Of a stretch of 64,000 nucleotides of DNA, positions 52,286 to 61,920 are shown piece after piece (position 1 is the stretch's first letter; each line of letters opens with the position of its first letter). The stretch is taken from positions 1 to 64,000 of the forward strand of contig CAMLIL010000003.1 of the NCBI GenBank assembly GCA_946480015.1. The letters run 5' to 3'. The position numbers and the translations under genes are program-made. This DNA comes from an uncultured Oxalobacteraceae bacterium (lineage in GTDB: Bacteria; Pseudomonadota; Gammaproteobacteria; Burkholderiales; Burkholderiaceae). The notes beneath the pieces were generated by a model. That model was not told where the DNA came from. It was given only the letters and a program-made list of their open reading frames with translations, and ran no database searches.

Positions 52286-53875
52286 TCAAAGTTTTCCGAG
52301 AATGTGGTCGGCGCCCTTTTCGGCGATCATGATGGTCGGTGCGTTGGTATTGCTGCTGCTAACGCGCGGCATGACGGAGGCATCGACCACCCGCAGGCCC
52401 TCGATGCCGCGCACCCGCAAATCGGGACTGAGGACGGCGTGCGCGTCGCTCCCCATGCGGCAGGTGCCGGCCGGATGATGGTCGGTCTTGGCATTGGCGC
52501 AGGCATACGCGAACAGGTCCGCGTCCGAAGCGCGCTCGCCGCCGGGCAGCACTTCCTTGCGCACATAGCGCTTCATGGCCGCCTGTCCGAGCAGCTCGCG
52601 CGCCAGCTTCAATCCCTCGATCGACATGGCGCGGTCGTACGGATCGTCCCAATAATTAGGATCGATCAGCGGCGCCGCCATGGGATCGGCGCTGGCAAGG
52701 CGTACCGTGCCGCGCGAACGGGGCCGTAAAAAGGCCGAGTTGAGCGTGACCCCGGAATGGCGCATCTTGAACACACCGGCCTCGATGCCGGAGCCCAAGC
52801 CCAAATGCAACTGGATGTCGGGCGAACGCGCGCTCTGATCGGCATACCAGAAGCCGCCGGTTTCGAACAGGCTGGAAGCGACCGGTCCATTCTTGAGCAG
52901 CAGATATTGCAGGCCGGCCCAGGCGGCATAGTGCGGCTTGGCGTACTTATCGTAGGTATGGTCGCCCGTGCATTCGGCGATCACGAACAGATCGAGGTGA
53001 TCCTGCAGGTTCGATCCCACGCCGGGCAGATCGTGCAGCACGGGCACGCCGAGCGCGTGCAAATGGTCGGCCGGTCCTATGCCGGACTGCATCAGCAGCT
53101 TGGGCGAACCGATGGCCCCGCACGACACCACGACTTCGCGTTCGGCACGCACGATCTGCGCCGTGCGCGACCCGTTCCTCAGCATTTCAACGCCGACCGC
53201 GCGCCCCTGCTCGATCACGATGCGCAGGATCTGGACATTCAATTCCAGGTGCAGGTTACCGCGCCCGCGCACCGGATGCAGGTAGGCGCTGGCCGTCGAG
53301 GACCGGCAGGCGTTGCGCTGGGTGAGCTGATAGTAGCCCAGACCGTCCTGCCGGTCGCCGTTGAAATCCGGGTTGAACGGAATGCCCAGCTCTTGTCCGG
53401 CCTGAAAAAACGCCTCGCAGATCGGCAACGGGCTGATCGGATTGGACACGCCGAGCGGGCCGCCGTAGCCGTGAAAGCGATTGGCGAAGCGCTGATTGTG
53501 TTCGGCCTTTTTAAAATAGGGCAATACGTCTTCATACCCCCAGCCGCTCGCCCCGTGCCGGTTCGCCCACTCGTCGTAATCGGCGGCCGCCCCGCGGGTA
53601 TAGATTTGGGCGTTGATCGACGAGCCGCCGCCGATTACCTTCGCCTGCGTGTAGTTCAGCACGCGGCCATTCATGTGGCGTTGAGCGGTCGTCTTCCAGC
53701 CCCAGGAACCACGCCCCTTGGTCATCTTGGCAAAGCCGGCCGGCATGCGGAACAAAGGATGGCGGTCGGCGCCGCCGGCCTCCACCAGCAGCACACGCAG
53801 CGCCGGATCTTCGCTCAGCCGGGCCGCCAGCACGCAGCCCGCAGAGCCGCCGCCCACAATAATATAGTCGTACAT
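52286..53875 (-). CDS. GMC family oxidoreductase (choline dehydrogenase-like)
   Basis: A 529-residue FAD flavoprotein of the GMC family. The dinucleotide fold YDYIIVGGGSAGCVLAARLSE, the GMC signature near AKVIGGGSSINAQIYTRG, the second signature GAIGSPKLLMQSGIGP and C-terminal DHHPAGTCRMG and NTNAPTIMIAEKGAD are present, with His as the catalytic base. It would oxidise an alcohol to an aldehyde or ketone, possibly the first step for the operon's substrate. It starts 11 bp after the SDR gene. Confidence 0.9.
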   Translation of the reverse strand: MYDYIIVGGGSAGCVLAARLSEDPALRVLLVEAGGADRHPLFRMPAGFAKMTKGRGSWGWKTTAQRHMNGRVLNYTQAKVIGGGSSINAQIYTRGAAADYDEWANRHGASGWGYEDVLPYFKKAEHNQRFANRFHGYGGPLGVSNPISPLPICEAFFQAGQELGIPFNPDFNGDRQDGLGYYQLTQRNACRSSTASAYLHPVRGRGNLHLELNVQILRIVIEQGRAVGVEMLRNGSRTAQIVRAEREVVVSCGAIGSPKLLMQSGIGPADHLHALGVPVLHDLPGVGSNLQDHLDLFVIAECTGDHTYDKYAKPHYAAWAGLQYLLLKNGPVASSLFETGGFWYADQSARSPDIQLHLGLGSGIEAGVFKMRHSGVTLNSAFLRPRSRGTVRLASADPMAAPLIDPNYWDDPYDRAMSIEGLKLARELLGQAAMKRYVRKEVLPGGERASDADLFAYACANAKTDHHPAGTCRMGSDAHAVLSPDLRVRGIEGLRVVDASVMPRVSSSNTNAPTIMIAEKGADHILGKL

Positions 53876-53886
53876 GCCAGTCCTTC

Positions 53887-54672
53887 CTACAAACGCTGAA
53901 TGGACAGGCCGCCATCGGCCTGGACCACGGTGCCGGTGGCAAAGCCAAAGTCGCCGCCGGCCAGGCCCGCCACCACGCGGCCGATGTCGTCCGGCTCGCC
54001 CCAGCGGCGCAGCGGCACCAGGCCGTTTGCGATGCGCTGCTCATAGCTGTGCGCGACGGCGCTCGTCATGTCGGTGCGGATCACGCCGGGACGCACTTCG
54101 AACACCCCGATCCCCAACTCGGCCAGACGCAAGGCGAACAACTTGGTCAGCATGGCCTGGCCGGCTTTCGAGATGCAGTACTCGCCCCGCTCCGGTGACG
54201 CCAGTTCGGCGCTGACCGAGGAGATCGTGATGACGCTGCGTGCGCATCGCGGCGTGCTGTCGGCCATCCGCCGCGCCACCGCCTGGGTCAAAAAAAACGT
54301 CCCGCGCAAATTGGTGGCGATCACCTCGTCGAAGGCCGCCGGCGCCAACGCCAGCAAGTCCGCGCGCTGCGGCGATCCAATGCCGGCGTTATTGACCAGG
54401 CAATCGATCCCTCCGCCCCAGGCTGCCACGCCATCGGCCAGGCGCACACTGGCATCGACGTCTTTCAGATCGGCGCCGACAAACAGCGCCCGGCCACCGG
54501 CGGCCTCGATGGCGGCCAGCACGGCGTGGCTGGCCTCATCCTCGCGCAGGTCGCTGATGGCAACGTCGAATCCACCTTTGGCCAGCGCAATCGCGCTCGC
54601 CGCGCCGATGCCGCGCCGTCCGCCTGTGACCAAGGCCGTACCTCTGGCCTTGGCAGAATGTGTTCTGTTCAT
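53887..54672 (-). CDS. SDR family oxidoreductase
   Basis: A 261-residue classical short-chain dehydrogenase: TGGRRGIGAASAIALAK (cofactor loop), NNAGIGSP, the Ser in ISSVSAELAS and the catalytic YCISK (YxxxK), then RPGVIRTDMT. The Asp after the second strand (SDLRE) suggests NAD. It interconverts an alcohol and a ketone of the pathway. It lies 34 bp after the second GMC gene in the operon. Confidence 0.9.
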   Translation of the reverse strand: MNRTHSAKARGTALVTGGRRGIGAASAIALAKGGFDVAISDLREDEASHAVLAAIEAAGGRALFVGADLKDVDASVRLADGVAAWGGGIDCLVNNAGIGSPQRADLLALAPAAFDEVIATNLRGTFFLTQAVARRMADSTPRCARSVITISSVSAELASPERGEYCISKAGQAMLTKLFALRLAELGIGVFEVRPGVIRTDMTSAVAHSYEQRIANGLVPLRRWGEPDDIGRVVAGLAGGDFGFATGTVVQADGGLSIQRL

Positions 54673-54706
54673 CTTGTTCCGACTCCGGTAGCGCTAGGGG
54701 GTGGCA

Positions 54707-56239
54707 TCAAAATCGATGCAACATGGTGTTGAGATGGGCCCCGACCCGCAACGCCTGTGCTGCGATGGTCAGGGCCGGATTCAAGGCGGCCGACGACGGA
54801 AAAAAGCTGGCATCGACCACGTACAGATTGTCGTGCTGCCACGCGCGGCAAAACGGGTCCAGGGCCGAGCTGGCCGGATCGTCGCCGAAGCGTATCGTGC
54901 CGCACTGGTGCGACGGCGTCTCCACGCCGAAGGGGCGGCTCAGCACCAGCGCAAACCCGGCCAGTTTCAGCACGATCCGGGCACGCTCGACCAGGCGCCG
55001 GTGCGTCCGCATGTTGGTGCGCCGCCAGTTCAGCTGGATCTGGCCCGCCCGGGTCAGGCGTACCCGGCTTTCCGCATGCGGCAGGTCTTCCGACATCGCA
55101 TACATGTCGACACTGTGGCGCGCCAGGTACGACAACAGCGCTGCGGGCGCCCATGGCAGCGCGCCACGCAGCATCGCCGGTTGAATCTTGCCGAGCATTT
55201 GCAGGTTCCCCAGCCCCGGTCCGCCGGCACCGTCATCGAAGTAGAAATCGTTGAGCACCATGGTCTTCGGGAAGCGCGTCTGGTTGACCCGGCGCGGATC
55301 GAACGCCATCAGCGCGGTGCAATTGTGGTTCATGAAATTGCGCCCCACTACCCCGGAACCGTTCGCCAGGCCGTACGGATGACGGCTATTGGCCGAGCGC
55401 AGCAACAGCGCGGCACTATTGATCGCACCGGCTGCCAGTACAAACAGCCGGGCCGTGACACGGACCTGGCGTCCGTTGCGGCGCACGTGCGCCGCAACGA
55501 TGCGTTGGCCCGCGTCGTCGGTGTCCAGGCGCACCACTTCGCTGTCGGTCCACAAGGTGACGTTCGGGTGTTCCATGGCCGGCCGCAGCAGGCAGATCTC
55601 GGCGTCGCCCTTGGCATCGATCCGGCAGGGAAACGCATCGCAGGTGGCGCAGCGTACGCAGGCGCCCTGGTGCGGGCGGATCGACGAGGGCATGGGAAAC
55701 GGCTGCGACCCCTGCGCCCGCAGGCGCCCGGCCAGTTGGCCGATCACCGGCTCATGCGCGATGGCTGGATAAGGGAAGCCGGCACTGCGCGGCGGTTCGC
55801 CAGGATCGGCGCCGTCGCCGCCACGCACCTGGAACAGCCGCTCGGCCATGCCGTACCAAGGCTCCAGCGCGGCATAGCTGATCGGCCACGCCGGCGAAGT
55901 GCCGTCTTCGTGCTCCGTGGCCTCGAAATCGCGCTCCCGGAAACGGAACATGGCGGTGCCGAAAAATTTCGTATGGCCGCCGACATAGTAGTACTGCCCC
56001 GGCCGGAACGGCTTGCCGCGGCCGTCAAGCCAGGTTTCCTGCGCACGGTAGCGCTGCGCGCGGAATACCGCCTCGGGATCGGCATTGTGCGGCTCGCGCG
56101 ACAGGTGGCCGCCGCGCTCAACAATGAGCACGCGCGCGCCGGAGCGGGCCAGCGACCAGGCGATGGCAGAACCGCCCAGTCCCGATCCGATGATGACCAC
56201 GTCAGCGTCCGTCAAGTGATCGGCGCGCATCCCGCTCAT
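54707..56239 (-). CDS. GMC oxidoreductase, membrane-type
   Basis: A 510-residue FAD-dependent GMC oxidoreductase distinct from the 529-residue one: VVIIGSGLGGSAIAWSLARSG, YYYVGGHTKFFGTAMFR, a Cys-rich CVRCATCDAFPC cluster in the middle and the C-terminal VETPSHQCGTIRFG and NPALTIAAQALRV. Its layout resembles the large subunits of membrane gluconate/sorbitol-type dehydrogenases, which pass electrons to cytochromes; no small or cytochrome subunit is seen here. It overlaps the HAD gene by 4 bp (ATGA). Confidence 0.87.
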   Translation of the reverse strand: MSGMRADHLTDADVVIIGSGLGGSAIAWSLARSGARVLIVERGGHLSREPHNADPEAVFRAQRYRAQETWLDGRGKPFRPGQYYYVGGHTKFFGTAMFRFRERDFEATEHEDGTSPAWPISYAALEPWYGMAERLFQVRGGDGADPGEPPRSAGFPYPAIAHEPVIGQLAGRLRAQGSQPFPMPSSIRPHQGACVRCATCDAFPCRIDAKGDAEICLLRPAMEHPNVTLWTDSEVVRLDTDDAGQRIVAAHVRRNGRQVRVTARLFVLAAGAINSAALLLRSANSRHPYGLANGSGVVGRNFMNHNCTALMAFDPRRVNQTRFPKTMVLNDFYFDDGAGGPGLGNLQMLGKIQPAMLRGALPWAPAALLSYLARHSVDMYAMSEDLPHAESRVRLTRAGQIQLNWRRTNMRTHRRLVERARIVLKLAGFALVLSRPFGVETPSHQCGTIRFGDDPASSALDPFCRAWQHDNLYVVDASFFPSSAALNPALTIAAQALRVGAHLNTMLHRF

Positions 56240-56934
56240 GCGGCCAACAGCGCATCGATCGACAGCGCCGAAAAGTCGTTCGAGATGTGGATCACGTTGT
56301 CGAACTGGTCAAACGCGGCGGCCGGCAGGGTTGTCGTGAGCGCGACCGCGCGCATGCCGGCGCGGCGCGCCGCTTCCACCCCCAGGGGCGCGTCCTCGAA
56401 CACGATGCAATGCTCGGGCGCGACGCCGCAGCGCTCGGCCGCCAGCAGAAATACGTCGGGGTTCGGCTTGCCGCGCGCGACATCGGCTGCGCCGACGACG
56501 ACACCGAAATGGCGCCGCAGGTCCAGTCCATCGAGCGTGAAGTCGATGTTGGCAGTGGGCGCGGCGCTGGCCACGGCCAGGGCCACGCCGGGTGCCCTGG
56601 CCAGCGCGACCAGCTGATCGAAGCCGGCCACGGTCTTGCGGTGCGGTGCGTACAGATCGCGGTAGAGCGCTTCCTTTTCGCAGATCAGCTGTTCGACCTC
56701 GGCGTCCCGAAGGTGCTCGCCAAGATAGGCGCGCATGACCTCGTGGCCGTGACGGCCGGCCGTGGCAAGGAAGAACGCGTCCGGGTCGATGTCCTGGCCG
56801 CGCCGCTGGAAGAACGCGATCCAGGCCGCGGTATGGAAGGACATGTTGTCGACGATGGTGCCGTCCATGTCGAAGATGAATGCCCGTTTGGGGGACGCCG
56901 TCGCTGCGGCTTGGCCGTGAATGTCTGCTGTCAT
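56236..56934 (-). CDS. HAD family hydrolase (beta-phosphoglucomutase-like)
   Basis: A 232-residue HAD phosphatase of subfamily IA: FIFDMDGTIVDNMSFH (nucleophile Asp and the acid/base Asp), a helical cap, VASAAPTANI (motif II), GKPNPDVFLLAAE with the motif III Lys, and VFEDAPLGVEAARRAG. It would remove or move a phosphate on a sugar phosphate. The ATG at 56934 gives the expected start; the longer upstream frame is a shadow. It overlaps the next GMC gene by 4 bp. Confidence 0.88.
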   Translation of the reverse strand: MTADIHGQAAATASPKRAFIFDMDGTIVDNMSFHTAAWIAFFQRRGQDIDPDAFFLATAGRHGHEVMRAYLGEHLRDAEVEQLICEKEALYRDLYAPHRKTVAGFDQLVALARAPGVALAVASAAPTANIDFTLDGLDLRRHFGVVVGAADVARGKPNPDVFLLAAERCGVAPEHCIVFEDAPLGVEAARRAGMRAVALTTTLPAAAFDQFDNVIHISNDFSALSIDALLAA

Positions 56935-56990
56935 GATCAGTGTCGGAAAATGGTTGTTGTCGTTGTCAATCGGGGGCGAAGCGCCGGATG

Positions 56991-58517
56991 CTAATTGCGC
57001 GGCAACCACCAGCCGGTTCTCGGCCCCATGTGCAATTGCACGGTCTTGGTTTCGGTATAGTCCTCGACCGCCTGGCGCCCCAGTTCGCGCCCGACCCCGC
57101 TTGCCTTGAAGCCGCCGAACGGCAACTCCGGATAGCCATCGAGGAAGCTGTTGACCCAGATGGTGCCGGCATCGATGCGGCGCGCCGCACTCAGGCAGGT
57201 ATCGATGTCGCGGCTCCAGACCGCCGCCGACAGGCCGTACAGCGTGTCGTTGGCCAGCTCGATGGCGTGATCCAGATCGCGGAAAGCGAGGATCGCCAGT
57301 ACCGGTCCGAACACTTCTTCCCGGGCCAGGTCCATCGCCGGCGTGACGCCGCTTAACACCGTCGGCTGCAGATAGAAGCCTGCGCTGCCGGCATAGGCGG
57401 CCCCGCCCAGGCCGAGCTGCGCTCCGGCCTCGCGTGCCGCTTCGATGCTGCGCACCACGCCGTCGAGCTGCTGCCGGCTCACCATGGCGCCAACCTTGAC
57501 CGCCGGATGGAGCGGGTCGCCGACCGGGACCGACGTGGCCCGTTCGATCACCGCCGCCGTAAACCGTTCGGCGATATCGGCGTGCACCAGGACCCGGCTG
57601 CCGCTGTTGCAGCATTGGCCGGCATTGAAATAAACGCCGAACACGACGGCGTCGAGCGCCGCCTCCCAATCGCAATCGGGGAAAATGATCTGGGGATTCT
57701 TGCCGCCCAGTTCCAGCGCCGCCTTCTTCAATTGCCGCCCGGCGCTGGCGCCGATGTCGCGTCCGACCCGGGTCGAGCCGGTGAACGAAATCATGTCGAC
57801 CCCGGGATGCTCGACCATGGCCTGGCCCGCGTCAGCGCCGCTACCGGTGACGATATTGACGACGCCGGCCGGCAGGCCCGCCGCCAGCAGGATTTCGCCC
57901 AGCATCAGGGTGGTGCCGGAAGTCAGTTCGCTCGGCTTGACCACCGCCGTGCAGCCCGCCGCCAGGGCGAACGGCAGCTTCTGGCACAGGATCCATAAGG
58001 GGAAATTCCACGGGGTGATCATGCTGACCACCCCGATCGGCTGGCGCAGTACCAGGCCCAGCATATCGTCGCCCAGGGTGTTGTAGCTTTCCCCGGCCAG
58101 GGTGCGCGCCAGCGCCGCCGCATAACGCCACAGGCCGGCGCACCCGGCCACTTCGGCGCGTGCCTGCGTCAAGGGCTTGCCCGATTCGAGCGCCTCTTGC
58201 AGCGCCAGCGCTTCCAGGCGCGCCTCGATCGCATCGGCCACCTTCAGCAGCAGGGCAGCCCGCTCGCCCCCCTTCATGCTCGGCCATGGCCCGGAGGAAA
58301 ATGCGCGTCTGGCCGCCGCGACCGCAAGCTGCACGTCGCCCGCTGCGGCGGCGGCGTAGCTCGCCACCGGCAACGCGTGCGCCGGGCTGCAGCGCTCGAT
58401 GCGGCGCCCCTCCTGGGCTTCCTGCCACAGGCCGTCGATCAATAGCCGCCCGTAGTACGGCGCCGGCAGGCTTGCCGCTTGCGCGAGCGTATAAAGGTTT
58501 TGCACTCTGTCGTTCAT
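56991..58517 (-). CDS. aldehyde dehydrogenase
   Basis: A 508-residue NAD(P)-dependent aldehyde dehydrogenase. Substrate and cofactor motifs are complete: TPWNFPLWILCQKL, KPSELTSGTTL, FTGSTRVGRDI, LELGGKNPQIIF with the catalytic Glu, GVYFNAGQCCNSGSRVLVH with the catalytic Cys and EEVFGPVLAI. It would oxidise the aldehyde made by a GMC or SDR enzyme to an acid. It starts one base after the enoyl-CoA hydratase stop; the longer upstream frame is not used. Confidence 0.93.
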   Translation of the reverse strand: MNDRVQNLYTLAQAASLPAPYYGRLLIDGLWQEAQEGRRIERCSPAHALPVASYAAAAAGDVQLAVAAARRAFSSGPWPSMKGGERAALLLKVADAIEARLEALALQEALESGKPLTQARAEVAGCAGLWRYAAALARTLAGESYNTLGDDMLGLVLRQPIGVVSMITPWNFPLWILCQKLPFALAAGCTAVVKPSELTSGTTLMLGEILLAAGLPAGVVNIVTGSGADAGQAMVEHPGVDMISFTGSTRVGRDIGASAGRQLKKAALELGGKNPQIIFPDCDWEAALDAVVFGVYFNAGQCCNSGSRVLVHADIAERFTAAVIERATSVPVGDPLHPAVKVGAMVSRQQLDGVVRSIEAAREAGAQLGLGGAAYAGSAGFYLQPTVLSGVTPAMDLAREEVFGPVLAILAFRDLDHAIELANDTLYGLSAAVWSRDIDTCLSAARRIDAGTIWVNSFLDGYPELPFGGFKASGVGRELGRQAVEDYTETKTVQLHMGPRTGWWLPRN

Positions 58518-58518
58518 G

Positions 58519-59304
58519 TCATGCTCCATGGTAGATGGGGGGGCGCTTTTCCCGAAAGCTGGCCAGCCCTTCGGCGGCATCGCGGGTACCGGCGGCAACG
58601 GCGCCGGCCAGCGCTTCAAGCGCGGCGGCCGTGCCTTCGCCATTGGCGGCATTGATCAGCTGCTTGGTCAGTTGCAGCGACACCGGCGCCAGGCGCGCGA
58701 CCGCGGCGGCCAGCTCCAGCGCGTGGGCCAGCGCATCGCCGGCGGCCGACACCTCGTGCACCAGGCCGAGGCGCCACGCTTCGTCCGCGCCGATGCGGCG
58801 CCCGGTCAGCGCCAGGTATTTCACGCGGCTGGCGCCGATCAGGCGGGTGAGGCGCTGCGTGCCGGACCATCCGGGACAGGTGGCGATCGATGCCTCCGGC
58901 AAGCCGAACTGCGCGCCCGGGTCGGCGACCCGGATATCGGCCACCGCGGCCAGCTCCAGGCCGCCGCCGAGCGCATGGCCGTTCAGCGCCGCGATGACCG
59001 GCGCGCGCAGATTGGCCCACACATCGAAGACCCGGTGGCCGCGCCGCACCCACCGGCGCCACATATCGAGCGGCGCGAGCGCGGCCCAGACGGTGATGTC
59101 GGCCCCGACACAGAAGGCGCGCGCGCCGTCGCCGGTGAGCACGATGCAGCGCACGTCGTCGCGGGCGTCGAGTTCGAGCGCGATCCGTTCAAGCGCATCG
59201 AGCATGGCCGGGGTGAGCGCATTGAGCTTGTCCGGGCGCGCCAGCCGGACGGTCACGATGCCGCCGTTTTCGCCCACGGCGATTCCGTCATGCGCATCAG
59301 TCAT
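58519..59304 (-). CDS. enoyl-CoA hydratase/isomerase family protein
   Basis: A 261-residue crotonase-fold protein: RLARPDKLNALTPAM, the oxyanion hole in GARAFCVGADI and ALNGHALGGGLELAAVADIRVA, and GLPEASIATCPGWSGTQRL with an acidic residue where many hydratases have the catalytic Glu. Its reaction on the operon's acyl-CoA is not defined (hydration, isomerisation or retro-aldol). It overlaps the CoA-transferase gene by 8 bp. Confidence 0.9.
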   Translation of the reverse strand: MTDAHDGIAVGENGGIVTVRLARPDKLNALTPAMLDALERIALELDARDDVRCIVLTGDGARAFCVGADITVWAALAPLDMWRRWVRRGHRVFDVWANLRAPVIAALNGHALGGGLELAAVADIRVADPGAQFGLPEASIATCPGWSGTQRLTRLIGASRVKYLALTGRRIGADEAWRLGLVHEVSAAGDALAHALELAAAVARLAPVSLQLTKQLINAANGEGTAAALEALAGAVAAGTRDAAEGLASFREKRPPIYHGA

Positions 59305-60895
59305 GCGACTCTCCCAGCAAGCGCAGTGTCATCGGCGCCTGGCTGAACAGTGCCGGATCCATGCTCTTGAGGTTGGCACTGGCCCGCAGCGGGAAGTCCG
59401 CCAGCGCCAATACATCGCGCTGCAGATCGACGCCCGGTGCGATCTCGATGACTTCGATGCCGTCGCCGGTGAGCTGCATGACGCAGCGCTCGGTGACATA
59501 CAACACCTGCTGGCCGCGCCGGCGCGCCATGGTCCCGCTGAAGGTGACGTGATCGACCGCTTCGACCAGCTTGCGCGCGCGCCCTTCCTTGACGATGGCG
59601 AGCTTTCCGCCTTCCACCTGCAGCGTGGCGCCGGCGGTGAAGAATCCGCAAAACACCAGCCGCCGCGCATGGGTGGTAATGTCGACGAAGCCGCCGCACC
59701 CTGCGGTCAGGTACGGCCGGGCCGGCAGTTTGGACACATTGACGCTGCCGTCGCTGCCGATCTGCAGGAACGACAGCAAGGAGACGTCGAAGCCCCCTCC
59801 CTGGAAGTAGGTGAATTGCGCCGGCGACGGCATGATCGCGTCGGCATTGGCGGAACAGCCGAAGGCGAATCCCAGCAGTGGAACGCCGCCCACTGCGCCC
59901 TGCTCGATCACCCAGGTGACCTCGCCGTGACGGCCCGCTTCGAGCACGATGCGCGGCACGTTGGCCGAAATGCCGAAACCGAGATTGACGGCATTGCCGC
60001 TGGCAAGCTCTTGCGCGGCGCGGCGCGCGATCACCTTGTCAGGTCCCCAGTCCATGTGCGCGAAATCGCCAAGCGGGCGGGCAGTCTCGCCGCTGATGGC
60101 CGGGTCGTATAGGGTTTGGGTGGTTTGTGCCTGGTCGGGGTCGATCACGAGGTAGTCGATCAGATTGCAGGGAATGTGCACGCGCTGCGGTGCGAGCGAA
60201 CCGGCCGCCACCACCCGCTTGACCTGGGCGATGACGATGCCGCCGTTGTTGCGCGCGGCCAGCGCCTGATCGAGTCCGCCGAGACAGGCGCCCTCGTGTT
60301 CATAGGACAGGTTGCCGCGCTCGTCCGCCGTGGTCGCGCGGATGATGGCCACGCGTGGCGCAATGCAGCGGAAATACAGCCATTCGCCGCCGTCGAACTG
60401 CAGCTTTTCCACGATCGGCGACTGGGCAGCGCGCGCATTCATCGCGCATCCCTGCAGATCGGGGTCGACGAAGGTCCCCAGGCCAACCTTGGTCAGCACA
60501 CCAGGGCGCTTGGCGGCGGCATCGCGGTGCATGTCGAACAGAATCCCACTGGGAACGTTGTAGGCCTTGATTTCATTGTCGACGAGCATGCGCCAGATCG
60601 CCGGCATCGGTAGCGAGGAGGGACCGCTCGGGTAGGACCCGGCCAGTACGGTATCGATCAAACCAGGCTGGGCCAGGTGATCGATGCCCTTGATGCCATA
60701 CATGTCACCGGCCGCGATCGGATGGAGCATCGTCAATGCCTTGGGATGAGCGGCCGCGCGGAAACGCTGGCCGATCGCCGCGAGCACCAGGTCGGGGCAG
60801 CCCAGGCCGCTCGAGGAACTGACGGTGACGACATCGCCGTCCCGAATTAACTCGGCCGCCTGGCTGGCGCCGATGACTTTCGACTTGGTGCTCAT
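59297..60895 (-). CDS. family I CoA-transferase (YdiF/acetoacetyl-type)
   Basis: A 532-residue single-chain CoA-transferase joining alpha and beta halves. The active-site Glu lies in TWVIEQGAVGGVP. Other features are VSSSSGLGCPDLVLAAI at the N-terminus and GGFDVSLLSFLQIGSDGSVN and GCGGFVDIT in the second half. It would move CoA from acetyl- or succinyl-CoA onto an organic acid of the pathway, giving the substrate for the neighbouring hydratase. The ATG at 60895 overlaps the Gfo/Idh gene stop (ATGA). Confidence 0.92.
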   Translation of the reverse strand: MSTKSKVIGASQAAELIRDGDVVTVSSSSGLGCPDLVLAAIGQRFRAAAHPKALTMLHPIAAGDMYGIKGIDHLAQPGLIDTVLAGSYPSGPSSLPMPAIWRMLVDNEIKAYNVPSGILFDMHRDAAAKRPGVLTKVGLGTFVDPDLQGCAMNARAAQSPIVEKLQFDGGEWLYFRCIAPRVAIIRATTADERGNLSYEHEGACLGGLDQALAARNNGGIVIAQVKRVVAAGSLAPQRVHIPCNLIDYLVIDPDQAQTTQTLYDPAISGETARPLGDFAHMDWGPDKVIARRAAQELASGNAVNLGFGISANVPRIVLEAGRHGEVTWVIEQGAVGGVPLLGFAFGCSANADAIMPSPAQFTYFQGGGFDVSLLSFLQIGSDGSVNVSKLPARPYLTAGCGGFVDITTHARRLVFCGFFTAGATLQVEGGKLAIVKEGRARKLVEAVDHVTFSGTMARRRGQQVLYVTERCVMQLTGDGIEVIEIAPGVDLQRDVLALADFPLRASANLKSMDPALFSQAPMTLRLLGESHD

Positions 60896-61899
60896 GCCGC
60901 CTCCACTGCGACCCGCTGGCCGGTGCGGCAAGCCTGCTGCACTGCGAGCGCAGTTGCCAGTGAGCGCACCCCGTCCGTGCCGCTGGCCGCGGGCACGCCC
61001 TTGCCGTGGATCGCCGCATGAAATGCCGCTACCGATCTGACGTAGAGATTTTCGTGATCCACCGGGACCGGCGCTTCGCCCTTGGCATTGCGCAAGCGGA
61101 TTTCACCGATGGCGCGCTGGGTCATCACGTCACGCGCAAAGATCGAACCGTGGGTGCCGTGCACTTCAAGGCCGGTGTGCGCAAACGGGACATTGAAGGC
61201 GTCGTGCACTTGCGCCACCACCCCGCCGCCAAACTCGATCGCCGCCATCACGCCATTTTCGAGCGCGGCATCGCCCGTCTTGCCGATGGTGGCCGCGGCG
61301 ACCACGCTGACCGGTTCATCATCCAGGATAAACCGCAAGGTGTCCGCATCGTGCACGGTGATGTCGAGAATGACGCCGCCACCAGAGGCCGGGCAATGGA
61401 GGCGCCACCCCTGCAAATGCGGCGGCAGGTCGACGGCATGGAAAACCCGCGCGTACAATGGTTTGCCGATTGCGCCCTCCTTAATCAAACGCCGGATCGT
61501 GCGGTGCGTGGCAGCGTTGCGCAGATGGTGGTTCACGCCCATGACCACGCCAGCCTTGGCGCAGGCGGCAACCATGTGGCGCGCATCGGCCAGATCGAGC
61601 GCCAGCGGCTTTTCGCACAACACATGCTTGCCCGCGCCCGCGGCGGCCAAGGTTTGCGGAAGATGCCATTCGTTGGTCGTGCTGATGTACACGGCATCGG
61701 CGTGCGTCTGCGCAAGCGCGGTGCCCAGGTCGGAAAAACTGGCCGGGATCCCAAACTCGGCGGCAAAGCGCGCGCCGCGCGCGGCATCGCTGCTCACGAC
61801 GGCGAGAATGTCCCCATCGGCCTGCTGCCGAATCGCATCGACCATCCATTCCCTGGCGATCGTACTTGCCCCTACCAAAATCCATCCGATTTTTTTCAT
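60892..61899 (-). CDS. Gfo/Idh/MocA family oxidoreductase
   Basis: A 335-residue NAD(P)-dependent dehydrogenase. The N-terminal Rossmann fold begins IGWILVGASTIAREWMVDAI, with ISTTNEWHLPQT and the signature HVLCEKPLALDL (the EKP Lys is catalytic); the C-terminal domain has GGGVILDITVHDADTLRF with Asp/His of the active site. Such enzymes oxidise or reduce sugar and inositol derivatives. It is the first gene of the leftward catabolic operon. The ATG at 61899 follows GAGCTAGTG. Confidence 0.92.
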   Translation of the reverse strand: MKKIGWILVGASTIAREWMVDAIRQQADGDILAVVSSDAARGARFAAEFGIPASFSDLGTALAQTHADAVYISTTNEWHLPQTLAAAGAGKHVLCEKPLALDLADARHMVAACAKAGVVMGVNHHLRNAATHRTIRRLIKEGAIGKPLYARVFHAVDLPPHLQGWRLHCPASGGGVILDITVHDADTLRFILDDEPVSVVAAATIGKTGDAALENGVMAAIEFGGGVVAQVHDAFNVPFAHTGLEVHGTHGSIFARDVMTQRAIGEIRLRNAKGEAPVPVDHENLYVRSVAAFHAAIHGKGVPAASGTDGVRSLATALAVQQACRTGQRVAVEAA

Positions 61900-61920
61900 C
61901 ACTAGCTCGCTTACCGATGC

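Noticed and set aside
51122..52729. 535-codon frame antisense to DUF993 and GMC genes
   Set aside because: Shadow of clear coding sequence on the minus strand.
54701..56617. 638-codon frame antisense to the GMC and HAD genes
   Set aside because: Both genes on the other strand are complete and motif-bearing; this one has no recognisable features.
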